A stretch of 64,000 bases of DNA from Pseudomonadota bacterium (GCA_023451375.1 JAEXZS010000078.1:1-64000); one strand, 5' to 3'; counted from the stretch's first letter, positions 8,046-18,626 are shown. Made by a program: numbers and translations. Notes: a model not told the origin generated them from the sequence alone.

Positions 8046-8928
8046 GACAACCCCCTCCTCAGGTCCCCCGCAGATCTTCGACGCCCGCCGCCGCGCGACC
8101 CGGCTGGCGCGCTCGACGCGGCGCTTTCGCGACGCGGATTTCCTGCACCGCCGTGCCGCCGAGAACGCGGCGGGCAGCCTGGAGGCGATCTTGCGCGACT
8201 TTCCCGTCGCGGTCGACCTCTCGGCGCAACCGGGGGTGTTTTCGGAGGCCGTGGCGGACAGCGACGCGGCGGCGCGGATCGGCCCGGTCCTGACGCCGAC
8301 GTCCCGTGAGGAGCGGGCGGCGCCCGGCGCGGCCGCCCTGCCGCTCCAACCCAACTCGACCGACCTGATCGTATCGCTGCTCAGCCTGCACTGGGCCAAC
8401 GACCTGCCCGGCGCCCTTGCCCAGATCCGGCAAGCGCTGAAGCCGGACGGCCTGTTCATCGGCACCTTGTTCGGGGCCGGCACGCTGAAGGAGCTGCGCG
8501 GGGTGCTGACCGAGGCGGAGCTGGCCGAGCGCGGCGGGGCCCAGGCGCGGGTTTCGCCCTTCGCCGACGGCTTCGACGGGGCGGCCTTGCTGCAGCGGGC
8601 CGGCTTCGCCCTGCCCGTGTCGGACGTGGATCGCTTCACCGTCCGCTATCCCGATCTGGCCGCCTTGGTCCGCGACCTGCGCGCCATGGGCGAGACGAAC
8701 GTGCTGGCCGGACCGGTCCGGCCGCTGTCGCGCGCCGTCTTCACCCGCGCCGCCGCCCTCTACGCCGAGCGCCACGGCGAGGCCGACGGCCGCATCCCCG
8801 CGACCTTCGAGATCGTCCACCTGGCCGGGTGGAAGCCGCACGAAAGCCAGCAGAAGCCCTTGCCGCGCGGCTCGGCGAAGATGCGTCTGGCCGACGCTTT
8901 GGGCGTGAAGGAGCAGACGGGAGAGTAG
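8044..8928 (+). CDS. BioC/NDUFAF5-like SAM-dependent methyltransferase
   Basis: The 294-residue product begins MTTPSSGPPQIFD, like the alphaproteobacterial relatives of BioC and the complex I assembly factor NDUFAF5. It has a class I methyltransferase core: an AdoMet-site region VAVDLSAQPG, the post-II segment NSTDLIVSLLSLHWANDLPG, and LKPDGLFIGTLFG. The first glycine-rich loop is weak compared with classical enzymes. No Shine-Dalgarno precedes the ATG at 8044, and it overlaps the comF start codon in the tetranucleotide CATG. A leaderless mRNA is therefore likely. The substrate is not identifiable; NDUFAF5 hydroxylates rather than methylates its target, so activity should not be assumed. Confidence 0.8.
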   Translation: MTTPSSGPPQIFDARRRATRLARSTRRFRDADFLHRRAAENAAGSLEAILRDFPVAVDLSAQPGVFSEAVADSDAAARIGPVLTPTSREERAAPGAAALPLQPNSTDLIVSLLSLHWANDLPGALAQIRQALKPDGLFIGTLFGAGTLKELRGVLTEAELAERGGAQARVSPFADGFDGAALLQRAGFALPVSDVDRFTVRYPDLAALVRDLRAMGETNVLAGPVRPLSRAVFTRAAALYAERHGEADGRIPATFEIVHLAGWKPHESQQKPLPRGSAKMRLADALGVKEQTGE

Positions 8929-8991
8929 GTTCAGCTATAATGCGCCGTCATTCCGGGTTCTTCCTGCGGATGCCGCGGAAGGCCGATGTCC

Positions 8992-9609
8992 TCAGCGCGC
9001 CCTTCTGAGGGTCAGGTTGATGCGTCCGCCGCCGGGGATCAGCCGCGACGATCCGGACAGCACGCGGTCAACGCCGTGCCGCGCCAGTCTGGCCGGACCG
9101 GTCAGGGCGCAGACATCGCCGCTTTCCAGCTTCAGCGTGGAGGTCCCGCCGTCCGGGCCGGCGATGCGGAAGACGGCCGTGTCGCCCAGCGAAACCGACA
9201 GCACCGGCGCCTTCAGGTCCGTCTCGTCGCGATCCTGGTGCAGGCCCATCTTCGCGGCGTCGCGATAAAGATTGACCAGACAGGCGTCGGGCGGCTGGGG
9301 CCAGCCCGCGGTCGCGCGCCAAAGTCCCAGCAGGCTTGCCGGAATGGGCGGCCAGGGGCGTCCCGTATGGGGGTGGGTCGCCTGGTAGCGATAGCCGCCG
9401 CGGTCCGAGACCCAGCCCCACGGCCCGAAGTTGCTCATCCGAACCGACAGCGGCCGGCCGCCGGGCGTGAAGGGCTGATAGGGCGGCGCGGCTTCCAATC
9501 CCCGCATGATCTCCTCGACCAGCGTCGCCTGCGCCCTCGGCGACAAAGCCCCTCGCCACAGGCGGAAGCCGGGCGTCGCGGTCGGGGTTTCGGGCGGAAG
9601 GGACGTCAT
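8992..9609 (-). CDS. alkB: 2-oxoglutarate-dependent DNA dealkylase AlkB
   Basis: This 205-residue Fe(II)/2-oxoglutarate dioxygenase has the AlkB arrangement: an N-terminal nucleotide-recognition lid, NLYRDAAKMGLHQDRDE containing the HxD metal ligands, a later His in RHGVDRV, and the terminal RINLTLRR whose arginine binds 2-oxoglutarate. AlkB repairs 1-methyladenine and 3-methylcytosine by oxidative demethylation. The start MTSLPPE at 9609 is chosen over longer upstream extensions because it matches normal length and leaves the dnaK promoter region free. Confidence 0.9.
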   Translation of the reverse strand: MTSLPPETPTATPGFRLWRGALSPRAQATLVEEIMRGLEAAPPYQPFTPGGRPLSVRMSNFGPWGWVSDRGGYRYQATHPHTGRPWPPIPASLLGLWRATAGWPQPPDACLVNLYRDAAKMGLHQDRDETDLKAPVLSVSLGDTAVFRIAGPDGGTSTLKLESGDVCALTGPARLARHGVDRVLSGSSRLIPGGGRINLTLRRAR

Positions 9610-9669
9610 CTTCGCGACATAGGCCCGCCGCCCCTCGCCGCAAAAGGTCCCGCGGATCGCAAACAGGCC

Positions 9670-9697
9670 CTTGCGGGCCAAGGGGTGTTTCCCATAT
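9670..9697 (+). promoter_or_regulatory. Putative sigma-32 heat-shock promoter of dnaK
   Basis: CTTGCG (9670-9675) and TCCCATAT (9690-9697) are separated by 14 bp. They resemble the heat-shock consensus CTTGAA and CCCCATNT, with 7 of 8 matches in the -10 element. The site is about 140 bp upstream of the dnaK ATG, and heat-shock promoters in front of dnaK are established in Caulobacter. No CIRCE-type operator is present. The transcription start was not measured. Confidence 0.5.
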
Positions 9698-9836
9698 CGG
9701 GGCCAGCTTCGGAGAAACCCCGCGAAAACTGGGGCTATCCGGAAAGTCCAACGCCAACCCACTGGGGGCGGTCACGCGCGGCGCTTCCTCGAAGGCCGCC
9801 GCATCGCCCGCCGATACGGAGAGAAATAGAACGCCC

Positions 9837-11750
<1,914 letters not shown>

Positions 11751-11776
11751 TCCACGACAGGCCGCTGAAATGATAC

Positions 11777-11810
11777 GGCCCCGCTTGTCTCGCGATAGGC
11801 GGGGCCTTTT
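11777..11810 (+). terminator. Rho-independent terminator after dnaK
   Basis: A perfect 8-bp GC stem, GGCCCCGC (11777-11784) with GCGGGGCC (11799-11806), encloses a 14-nt loop and is followed directly by TTTT. It lies 26 nt after the dnaK stop and about 110 nt before dnaJ. It probably attenuates read-through and so sets the dnaK:dnaJ ratio. Confidence 0.75.
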
Positions 11811-11923
11811 CATGAAACTTGCAACATCGGTCCCGACACCCATGTCAGTCGGGACATCGGTTCCGCCCAGCGCCCGCAGAGGCGCGGCGGGATCGACAGG
11901 GGAAGTATGAGGACCAACGCCCG

Positions 11924-13126
11924 ATGGCGCGTGACTATTACGAGGTTCTGGGCGTCGAACGGACCGTCGACGCGGCCGGCCTGAAGTCGGCTTATCGCAA
12001 GCTGGCCATGCAGCATCACCCCGACCGCAACGGCGGCTCGGAGGAATCGCTGGCGGTGTTCAAGGAAATCTCCGAGGCCTACGCCGTGCTGTCCGACGCC
12101 GACAAGCGCGCGGCCTACGACCGCTTCGGCCACGCCGGGGTCAACGGCGGCGGAGGCCATCCGTTCGGCCAGGGCGGCGCGGGCTTCCACGACCTCAACG
12201 ACATCTTCTCCCAAGTGTTCGGCGACGCCTTCGGGGACGCCTTCGCCGGCCGCCAGAGCCGCAACCAGGGCGGCCCGCGCCGGGGGTCGGACCTACGCTA
12301 CGACCTCGAGATCACCCTCGAGCAGGCCTACAGAGGCGCCGAGGTCGAGATCTCCGTGCCGTCCACCGCCACCTGCGAGACCTGCGAGGGCTCGGGCGCC
12401 AAGCCGGGGGCCCAGCCGTCGACCTGCACCACCTGCCGGGGCGCGGGGCGCATCCGCCAAGCCAACGGCTTCTTCCAGATGGAGCGGACGTGCCCCTCCT
12501 GCGGCGGCGCCGGCCAGCGCATCGCCGCCGCCGACGTCTGCACCAGCTGCCAGGGCCACGGCCAGGTGCGCAAGACCCGCACCCTGAACCTGAAGATCCC
12601 CGCCGGCGTGGACGACGGCTCGCGCATCCGCCTGTCGGGCGAGGGCGACGCCGGCCAGCGCGGCGGCCCGCGCGGGGACCTGTACGTCTTCCTGTCGGTC
12701 CAGCCGCACGAACTGTTCGAACGCGACAACCTGGACCTCCTGGTCACCGTGCCGGTGCCGATGACGGTGGCGGCGCTGGGCGGCGTTGTCGACGCGCCCT
12801 GCCTGGTGTCCGAAGCCTGCGACGGCCGCTGCAAGGCCGCCGTCGAGGTGCCGGCCGGCGCCCAGACCGGCAAGACCGTCCGCATCAAGGGCAAGGGCAT
12901 GCCGCACCTGAACGGGCGCGGACGCGGCGACCTGGTGGTCGAACTGTTCGTCGAGACGCCCACCGACCTGACCGCGCGCCAGAAGGAATTGCTGCAAGAG
13001 CTTGCCCTCTCGTTCGGCGAGGGGCAGAACCCGCGCAACTCCAGCTTCGCCGGAAAGGCGAAGCGCTTCTGGGCCGACATCCTGGGCAGTCAGGACGCGG
13101 ACGGATCGAAAGAGAACGCGGCTTGA
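11924..13126 (+). CDS. dnaJ: Chaperone protein DnaJ (Hsp40)
   Basis: The 400-residue protein has an N-terminal J domain (MARDYYEVLGV, HPD motif in MQHHPDRNGG) and a Gly/Phe-rich region (about 75-130). Four zinc-binding CxxCxGxG repeats follow (CETCEGSG, CTTCRGAG, CPSCGGAG, CTSCQGHG), then the C-terminal substrate-binding and dimer domains. It stimulates DnaK ATPase and delivers clients. The frame is open upstream to 11819, but the ATG at 11924 gives the canonical N-terminus. The stop overlaps the TTG start of dapB (TTGA). Confidence 0.98.
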   Translation: MARDYYEVLGVERTVDAAGLKSAYRKLAMQHHPDRNGGSEESLAVFKEISEAYAVLSDADKRAAYDRFGHAGVNGGGGHPFGQGGAGFHDLNDIFSQVFGDAFGDAFAGRQSRNQGGPRRGSDLRYDLEITLEQAYRGAEVEISVPSTATCETCEGSGAKPGAQPSTCTTCRGAGRIRQANGFFQMERTCPSCGGAGQRIAAADVCTSCQGHGQVRKTRTLNLKIPAGVDDGSRIRLSGEGDAGQRGGPRGDLYVFLSVQPHELFERDNLDLLVTVPVPMTVAALGGVVDAPCLVSEACDGRCKAAVEVPAGAQTGKTVRIKGKGMPHLNGRGRGDLVVELFVETPTDLTARQKELLQELALSFGEGQNPRNSSFAGKAKRFWADILGSQDADGSKENAA

Positions 13127-13872
13127 GCGCCATCTTCCACGCCGGCATCTCCGGCTACCGCGGCCGGATGGGCCGCGCGGTCTCCCAGGTGCTGGACGCG
13201 CGCGAGGACGTGGTCGTCGCCGCCCGGTTCGACTGGGGGGAGACCGCCGACCTGTCGCTGTGCGACGTGGTCATCGACTTCTCCACCGCGGAGGCTTCGG
13301 TCGCCCTGGCTCAGGCGGCGGCCGAGCGGGGCGGTCCGGCCCTGGTCATCGGCTCGACCGGCTTCAGCGCCGAGCAGGAAGCCGAGCTGGAAACGGCCGC
13401 CGAGAAGATCGCCATCGTCAAGAGCGGCAACTTCTCGCTGGGCGTGAACATCCTGATCGGCCTGGTCCAGCATGCGGCGCAGCGGCTGGACGCCCAGGAC
13501 TGGGACATCGAGATCACCGAGGCGCACCATCGCCGCAAGATCGACGCGCCTTCCGGCACCGCCCTGATGCTGGGCGAGGCCGCGGCCGAGGGCCGGTTCG
13601 CCGAGCTGGCGGATCTCCAGCTCAAACCCTATGACGGCATCACCGGCGAGCGGCCGGCGGGCAAGATCGGCTTCTCCTCGATCCGCGCCGGCGGCATTGT
13701 CGGAGAACACACGGTGATGTTCGCCTCGGAGGACGAGGTCCTGACGCTCAGCCACTCGGCCATCGACCGCAGTCTGTTCGCCAAGGGCGCCGTCGCCGCC
13801 GCCGCCTGGGTGCGCACGCGCCGCCCGGGCCTCTACGACATGCAGGACGTCCTGGGCTTCCGCCAGGCCTGA
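13123..13872 (+). CDS. dapB: 4-hydroxy-tetrahydrodipicolinate reductase
   Basis: This 249-residue enzyme of the diaminopimelate/lysine pathway has the nucleotide motif GISGYRGRMG at its start, VVIDFST, GSTGFSAEQ, and the catalytic and substrate motif EAHHRRKIDAPSGTA. GGIVGEHTVMF follows later. The only start that keeps the glycine-rich loop and gives normal length is the TTG at 13123, which overlaps the dnaJ stop. An AAGAGAA stretch precedes it within dnaJ, so translation is probably coupled. The segment after the NAD loop is shorter than in many DapB proteins but no catalytic residue is lost. Confidence 0.93.
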   Translation: MSAIFHAGISGYRGRMGRAVSQVLDAREDVVVAARFDWGETADLSLCDVVIDFSTAEASVALAQAAAERGGPALVIGSTGFSAEQEAELETAAEKIAIVKSGNFSLGVNILIGLVQHAAQRLDAQDWDIEITEAHHRRKIDAPSGTALMLGEAAAEGRFAELADLQLKPYDGITGERPAGKIGFSSIRAGGIVGEHTVMFASEDEVLTLSHSAIDRSLFAKGAVAAAAWVRTRRPGLYDMQDVLGFRQA

Positions 13873-13882
13873 GGAGGCCGCC

Positions 13883-14791
13883 CTGTCCGCCACGGATGCC
13901 ATCGGCAAGGGGATCGCGCTGCGGGTCGCCGCGGCGGGCTGCTTCTCGATCATGGCCGCCCTGCTGAAGCTGGCGTCGCTGGACGGCGTGACCGCGCCGG
14001 AGATGCTTTTCCATCGCGCCTTCTTCGGCCTGCCGGTCGTGTTGCTGTGGGTGATGACCAGCCAGGGCGGGCTGAAGGCGCTGAAGACCCGCAGGCCGTG
14101 GGCGCACGCGGGACGCAGCGCCCTGGGCGTCGTCTCCATCCTGTGCGTGTTCCAGACCCTGACGCTGCTGCCGCTGGCGGACGCGACGACCCTCAGCTTC
14201 ACCGCCCCGATCTTCGCCACCCTGCTGTCCTTCCTGATCCTGAAGGAGGCCGTGGGGCCGCGCCGCTGGGCGGCCGTGGCGGTCGGCTTCGTCGGCGTGC
14301 TGGTGGTGATGCGGCCGGGCGGCGAGGGCGTGCCGGCGGCGGGACTGGGCTTCGGCCTGGCGGCGGCGGTGCTGAGCGCCGGGGTCACCATCACCCTGCG
14401 CCAGCTGCGCGACACCGAGCATGTCGCGGCCATCGTCTTCTGGTTCTTCACCGCCTCGTCGATCGTGGGCGCCCTGCTGCTGCCGTTCGTGGGACAGGCG
14501 CACGCGCCGGCGACCTTCGCCCTGCTGGTCGGCGCCGGCCTGACCGGCGGCCTGGCGCAGCTGTTCATGACCGCCTCGCTGCAGTCGGCGCCGGTCGCGG
14601 TCGTGGCGCCGTTCGACTATCTGCAGATCGTGGGGGCGGTGATCTTCGGCTGGTGGCTGCTGAGCAGTCCGCCCAGCCTCAGCACCCTGGCCGGGGCGGG
14701 GCTGATCGGCGCCAGCGGCCTCTACACGGCCTGGCGCGAGCACGTTCGGCGCCGGCAGAGCCTGGTCCAGGCCACGCCGCCGCCGGTTTGA
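13883..14791 (+). CDS. EamA/DMT-family transporter with probable CTG start
   Basis: This 10-helix drug/metabolite transporter has two EamA repeats; the second starts near LRQLRDTEHVAAIVFW. The first ATG in frame (13952) falls inside the first membrane helix (LRVAAAGCFSIMAALLKLA), so it would destroy that helix. Upstream, the CTG at 13883 is preceded by GAGGAGG at 5-nt spacing and yields a full 302-residue protein beginning (M)SATDAIGKGIALRV. No ATG, GTG or TTG is available in frame after the dapB stop. The substrate is unknown; the family exports amino acids, sugars or nucleotides. It lies 10 bp after dapB and is probably co-transcribed. Confidence 0.82.
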   Translation: MSATDAIGKGIALRVAAAGCFSIMAALLKLASLDGVTAPEMLFHRAFFGLPVVLLWVMTSQGGLKALKTRRPWAHAGRSALGVVSILCVFQTLTLLPLADATTLSFTAPIFATLLSFLILKEAVGPRRWAAVAVGFVGVLVVMRPGGEGVPAAGLGFGLAAAVLSAGVTITLRQLRDTEHVAAIVFWFFTASSIVGALLLPFVGQAHAPATFALLVGAGLTGGLAQLFMTASLQSAPVAVVAPFDYLQIVGAVIFGWWLLSSPPSLSTLAGAGLIGASGLYTAWREHVRRRQSLVQATPPPV

Positions 14792-14800
14792 CCTGAGGGA

Positions 14801-15331
14801 TTACTGCTGGCCCTGGCCGCTCGCCGCGCTGGCGATCTGGCGGCCGGCGTCGAAGGCGTCGCGCGCGCCTTTGTAGATGAAGCCGTAGGTCGGATAGACC
14901 GTGGTGCCCAGGTCGTTGATCGGATTGTACCAGACCTTGACCTGCGACCAGTCGTTGGAGGGCGAGACGTCGACCACGGTGACGTTCTCCTCGACCTTGC
15001 CGCGGCTGCCGCCCCAGTTCGCGTGGGTCACGCGGACCATGCGGTCGGTCAGGATGTCGGAGACGACGGCGACGTGGCCCCGGCTCATGCGGCCCTCGGG
15101 GCGGAAGACCAGGACCGAGCCCGTCTCCGGGCGCTTGCCGGTGCGGAAGCTGTCGGCGGCCTGGCGCCACCAGGTCCAGGCGTCGCCGAAGATCTGGATG
15201 CCCGAGAACATTCGGGCGAAGGTCACGCACTGCCAGTACGGGTCGTCGGCCCTGGCCGCGGAAGGCGTCACGCCGACCGTGAAAAATCCAAGGGTCGCCG
15301 CAACCGCGGCGGCTGTAATGCGTTTCTTCAT
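14801..15331 (-). CDS. Secreted CHAP-domain amidase/peptidase
   Basis: The 176-residue protein has a clear signal peptide (MKKRITAAAVAATLGFFTVG, cleavage near SAARA-DD). The mature protein is a single CHAP domain with the nucleophile Cys35 in YWQCVTFAR, His86 in SRGHVAVVSD and Asn105 in HANWGG. CHAP enzymes cleave peptidoglycan cross-links or stem peptides, so this is probably a periplasmic cell-wall hydrolase. It is convergent with the EamA transporter, with only 9 bp between stops. Confidence 0.85.
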   Translation of the reverse strand: MKKRITAAAVAATLGFFTVGVTPSAARADDPYWQCVTFARMFSGIQIFGDAWTWWRQAADSFRTGKRPETGSVLVFRPEGRMSRGHVAVVSDILTDRMVRVTHANWGGSRGKVEENVTVVDVSPSNDWSQVKVWYNPINDLGTTVYPTYGFIYKGARDAFDAGRQIASAASGQGQQ

Positions 15332-15367
15332 GCTGTGGCGCGTCCCGACCTGCCTCAGGTGGGGAAG

Positions 15368-16510
15368 TTAGGCCACGGGTTCGCCGCCGGGGGCAAGTCC
15401 TTTCGACGTATCGGCGTCCTTCGTATTCCTTGCTGAAGTCTTATCGCGACGCTCGGCCCAGCCGCGCAGGGCCTTGCGCGCCGGGTGTTCGACCAGGTGA
15501 TAGGACACGGCCGCGACCACCGGCAGCAGGACCAGGATCGCCAACCACACGAAGACGTGAAGCTGCTTGTCCGGCGCGTCCGTGACCTTCGCCGCCAGGT
15601 TCACGGCCAGCAGCTTCCACGGCACGCAGACCATATAGACCGAATAGCTGATCTCCCCGAGATAGACCGCCGGCTTCGACGCCAGCCAGCCGGCGCGTTC
15701 GTTGGGCAGCGACGCCAGCGACAGGATGAGGCCCCCGGCCATCAGCACGGTGACGGCGTCCCAAAGGCCCAGCCAGGCGCTGCCCAGCATCAGGACCAGG
15801 AACGCCCCCGCGCACGGGGCCGGCGCCTTCAGCGGGGTCTTGCGGTACATCAGATAGAGGGCGCACCCCAGGGCGAAGCACGGCACGATGCGCAGCGCGC
15901 CCCAGCGGATGGTGGCCTCGGTCAGCGGGAAGCCGGCCCACTGCTCGAAGACGAAATACAGCGTCGCCAGGAACGCCGCCGCCCCCAGCACTGCGGTCGC
16001 CGGCTTGTCCCGCAGGCGCCAGAAGACGAAGGCGAAAGCGGGAAAGCACAGATAGGCGAACCATTCGGCCGAGATCGACCACGAGGGATGGTTCCACCCC
16101 GCCGCCGGCGCCAGCCCCCAGGCGTGAACCATCAGCAGGTTCGCCGGCAGCGACGACCAGCTCAGCACGTTTCCGTCCACGCTCATGCCCGCCACGATCG
16201 CCGCACCGGCCAGCAGGCCGACCGCCAGCAGGGTGGCGATGTGCAGCGGGTAGACCCGCGCCACCCGCGCCCACAGGAACCGGCCGTAGGAGAAGCGCTT
16301 CTCGCCGGCCTGCGCCAGGTAGACGTGGCTGAGGATGAAGCCGGACAGGACGAAGAACAGCTCGACCCCCAGATAGCCCTTGGCCACCAGGCCCGATTGG
16401 CCGGCGCCCGCCAGGTTCTCCCAGAAGGCGTAGACGGCGACCCACAGGGCCGCGCCGAAGCGCAGGGCGGTGATGGGCTTCAGGTCGGCGGGCGTCTGGA
16501 CGGGGGTCAT
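15368..16510 (-). CDS. Acyltransferase family 3 membrane protein (OafA-like)
   Basis: This 380-residue integral membrane protein has about ten hydrophobic segments. It has the acyltransferase-3 landmarks: ITALRFGAALWVAVYAFWEN at the start (the usual catalytic His region is altered, with YAFWEN in place of HxxxxY/F), then GYLGVELFFVLSGFILSHVY, and RFLWARVARVYPLH. Such enzymes O-acetylate or succinylate surface polysaccharides and lipids. The start at 16510 has AAGGTGA upstream. The Tyr in place of His in the first helix deserves checking, because that His is conserved in active members. Confidence 0.8.
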   Translation of the reverse strand: MTPVQTPADLKPITALRFGAALWVAVYAFWENLAGAGQSGLVAKGYLGVELFFVLSGFILSHVYLAQAGEKRFSYGRFLWARVARVYPLHIATLLAVGLLAGAAIVAGMSVDGNVLSWSSLPANLLMVHAWGLAPAAGWNHPSWSISAEWFAYLCFPAFAFVFWRLRDKPATAVLGAAAFLATLYFVFEQWAGFPLTEATIRWGALRIVPCFALGCALYLMYRKTPLKAPAPCAGAFLVLMLGSAWLGLWDAVTVLMAGGLILSLASLPNERAGWLASKPAVYLGEISYSVYMVCVPWKLLAVNLAAKVTDAPDKQLHVFVWLAILVLLPVVAAVSYHLVEHPARKALRGWAERRDKTSARNTKDADTSKGLAPGGEPVA

Positions 16511-16568
16511 GGTCTCACCTTGGCACGTCAGCCTTTGCGAACCGTGAACCCAGGGCAAGATCGGCGCC

Positions 16569-18035
16569 TCAGCCGGCCCAGGCGCCGTGGAAGCCCGCCG
16601 GCAGGGCCACGTCGGCGCGCCACGTAGCGACAGGCCCGTCCTCGACGCGGGCGATATCGAAGACGTGAAGCTCGGTCGCCCCGGCCTTCAGGTTGATCGA
16701 CGGTCCGACCAGCCAAGCGTCGGTTTCGGCGGTGGCGCCGGGCTTGGGCACGATGACCGTCTCCTCGGCCACCTGATGGCCGCCCAGATCGAAGGCGCGC
16801 GAGCGGCCGCTGTCCCAATCGTGAACGGCCACGCCGGTCGGCAGGGGACGGCCCCGGTTCTCGCCGGTCGTATGGGCGGTCAGCCGACGACGCACGCCGG
16901 CGCGGCGCGGGTCGGCCTTCGGGAACTCCCCCGTTACGCCGCTGGAAACCATCTCGGCGCGGCCGTCGGGCCTGAGGGTGACCAGCGCCAGGCGGGCCGG
17001 GTCTCCCGGGACCTCGCCGCCGCCCTGCACCATCACGCGGGCGCCCTCCACGGCGAAACGGGCGTCGTCGCTGGCGGCCACGTCGAAGCGAATGGTCCCG
17101 TCCCGCTCGGCCCAGGCGTCGCCCAGGTGGAAGTGGAAGAAGCCCGGCAGTTCGAAGACGCGCCGCCGCGACAGGTCGGCCTTGTCGAGCACCAGCACCT
17201 GGGTTCCGGTCTCGGGCCGCCAGGCCAGGCTCTCGACCATCGGCAGCCGACGGCTTTCGAACAGCCATGGCTGCAGCATCAGGATCAGGTGGCGGTCGGT
17301 CGCGGTGAAGTCGTGCATGTAGCTGGCGCGCGGCAGCCGGATCACCTGGGCTTCCCGCAGGCCCCGCGCGGCGTCCAGACTCCAGACCACCGCCTTGTCG
17401 CCCCACAGGCCGATGTTCCAGATCGAACCGTCGGGCGCGATGCGCGGGTGGGCCTGGAACGGCATCCCCTTCAAATCGTCGCCCAGGGTGACGAAGCCTT
17501 GGGTCGACAGATCGCCGGCGTCCATGGCCAGGGGCGAGCCGCCCTCCCACAAGGCCCAGACCTGATCGCCGGCCACCATGACCGAGGTGTTGGCGGCGTT
17601 GGCGTCATCGTTGGAGCCGACGCGAGCGCGGGTGTCGCCCCGGGTGCCGAAGCCGGGGGTGACCACGGCCCCCAGCTCCGTCTCGGTTCGCCGCTTGGGC
17701 GTGTCGGCGAAGCGGGCCTCGATCGTCGCCTGCCCGTCCTGGAGGCGGAAGGCGCGCATCATGCCGTCGCCGTCGAACCAGTGGGTGGCCGAGCCGCCCG
17801 GCCGACGGAACTTCGCCGGCCCGTTGCGGTAGAGGGCGCCTTGCAGCCCCTCCGGCGCGCGGCCATGGATCAGACGCATGGCCTGGCGCGGCGTGTCGCC
17901 GTCCAGGTCGCGGGTCGTCAGGCCCCAGTCGGCCGCCAGGTCCAGGGCGGCGGCGGCGCGCGTCATCTCAGGCGTGGCGACGGCGGCGGACAGGGCGGCG
18001 GCGCCAAGCAGGAAGGCACGGCGAGACGGGCTCAT
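16569..18035 (-). CDS. Carotenoid oxygenase family protein, Tat-exported
   Basis: This 488-residue member of the RPE65/carotenoid cleavage dioxygenase family starts with a twin-arginine-type signal (SRRAFLLGAAALSAA). The four iron-binding histidines can be placed at His196 (AHPRIAPDG), His241 (MHDFTATD), His303 (FHFHLGDAWAE) and His483 (GFHGAWAG). It would oxidatively cleave a carotenoid or stilbene C=C bond; the exact substrate is unknown. The ATG at 18035 has GAGGGG 9 nt upstream; a GTG at 18050 overlapping the DUF2141 stop is an alternative. It forms an operon with the exported DUF2141 protein. Confidence 0.85.
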   Translation of the reverse strand: MSPSRRAFLLGAAALSAAVATPEMTRAAAALDLAADWGLTTRDLDGDTPRQAMRLIHGRAPEGLQGALYRNGPAKFRRPGGSATHWFDGDGMMRAFRLQDGQATIEARFADTPKRRTETELGAVVTPGFGTRGDTRARVGSNDDANAANTSVMVAGDQVWALWEGGSPLAMDAGDLSTQGFVTLGDDLKGMPFQAHPRIAPDGSIWNIGLWGDKAVVWSLDAARGLREAQVIRLPRASYMHDFTATDRHLILMLQPWLFESRRLPMVESLAWRPETGTQVLVLDKADLSRRRVFELPGFFHFHLGDAWAERDGTIRFDVAASDDARFAVEGARVMVQGGGEVPGDPARLALVTLRPDGRAEMVSSGVTGEFPKADPRRAGVRRRLTAHTTGENRGRPLPTGVAVHDWDSGRSRAFDLGGHQVAEETVIVPKPGATAETDAWLVGPSINLKAGATELHVFDIARVEDGPVATWRADVALPAGFHGAWAG

Positions 18036-18046
18036 GGCGCGGCCCC

Positions 18047-18463
18047 TCACTTCAGCACAATGGTCTGGGACACGGCGCCGGAGACCGTGACCCGGGCGCG
18101 GTCCCAGGACGCGGGACCCATGTTTCCGACCGCATTGTTCGAGAAGGCGTAGGGCTCGGTCGGGATGCCGAAGGGATTGACGTTCATGCGTGCGTCGCCG
18201 TCGACATCGTGGAACGCGCGCATGGCGTAGTCGCCGTCGGGCAGATCGTCGAAGGCGGCGTCGCGCTGCCCGGCCGCGACATCGACGATCGCCTGGCGCG
18301 CCGGCTCGCCATGGTCATAAGCCGCCTGGCTGTCGAACAGGGCGACCATGATCCGGCCGGTCCCGGCGCCGGGCTCGAAGGTGAAACGAAGGTCGGCCGC
18401 CGTCGACGGGGCGGCGATCAGGCCGGCGGCCAGCAGGCCGAGCACGGGAGCGAAGGTCTTCAT
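18047..18463 (-). CDS. DUF2141 family exported protein
   Basis: This 138-residue protein has a signal peptide (MKTFAPVLGLLAAGLIA, cleavage near PSTA-AD). Its beta-rich DUF2141 domain is recognised by GRIMVALFDSQAAYD, DLPDGDYAMRAFHDVDGDARMN and FGIPTEPYAFSNNA. The domain has a small cargo-binding-like beta-sandwich appearance and unknown function. It is the upstream gene of a two-gene operon with the carotenoid oxygenase, 11 nt before its ATG. This suggests it acts on or presents the same periplasmic lipid or pigment; that is inference. Confidence 0.85.
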   Translation of the reverse strand: MKTFAPVLGLLAAGLIAAPSTAADLRFTFEPGAGTGRIMVALFDSQAAYDHGEPARQAIVDVAAGQRDAAFDDLPDGDYAMRAFHDVDGDARMNVNPFGIPTEPYAFSNNAVGNMGPASWDRARVTVSGAVSQTIVLK

Positions 18464-18626
18464 GATGGGCGTCCTTGGCGGAAGGCGCCGATCCCCATGA
18501 GCGGCCGCCTTCGATGGACCGACCCTGCCGGGGCGCCGTCCGTCCCGCCAGCGCGCTTGCGGCGACGACCGCGGCCCCTTCGCGAACGGCGGGGTCCGTC
18601 CGTTCACGAAGCGCGAGCGGACGCCC

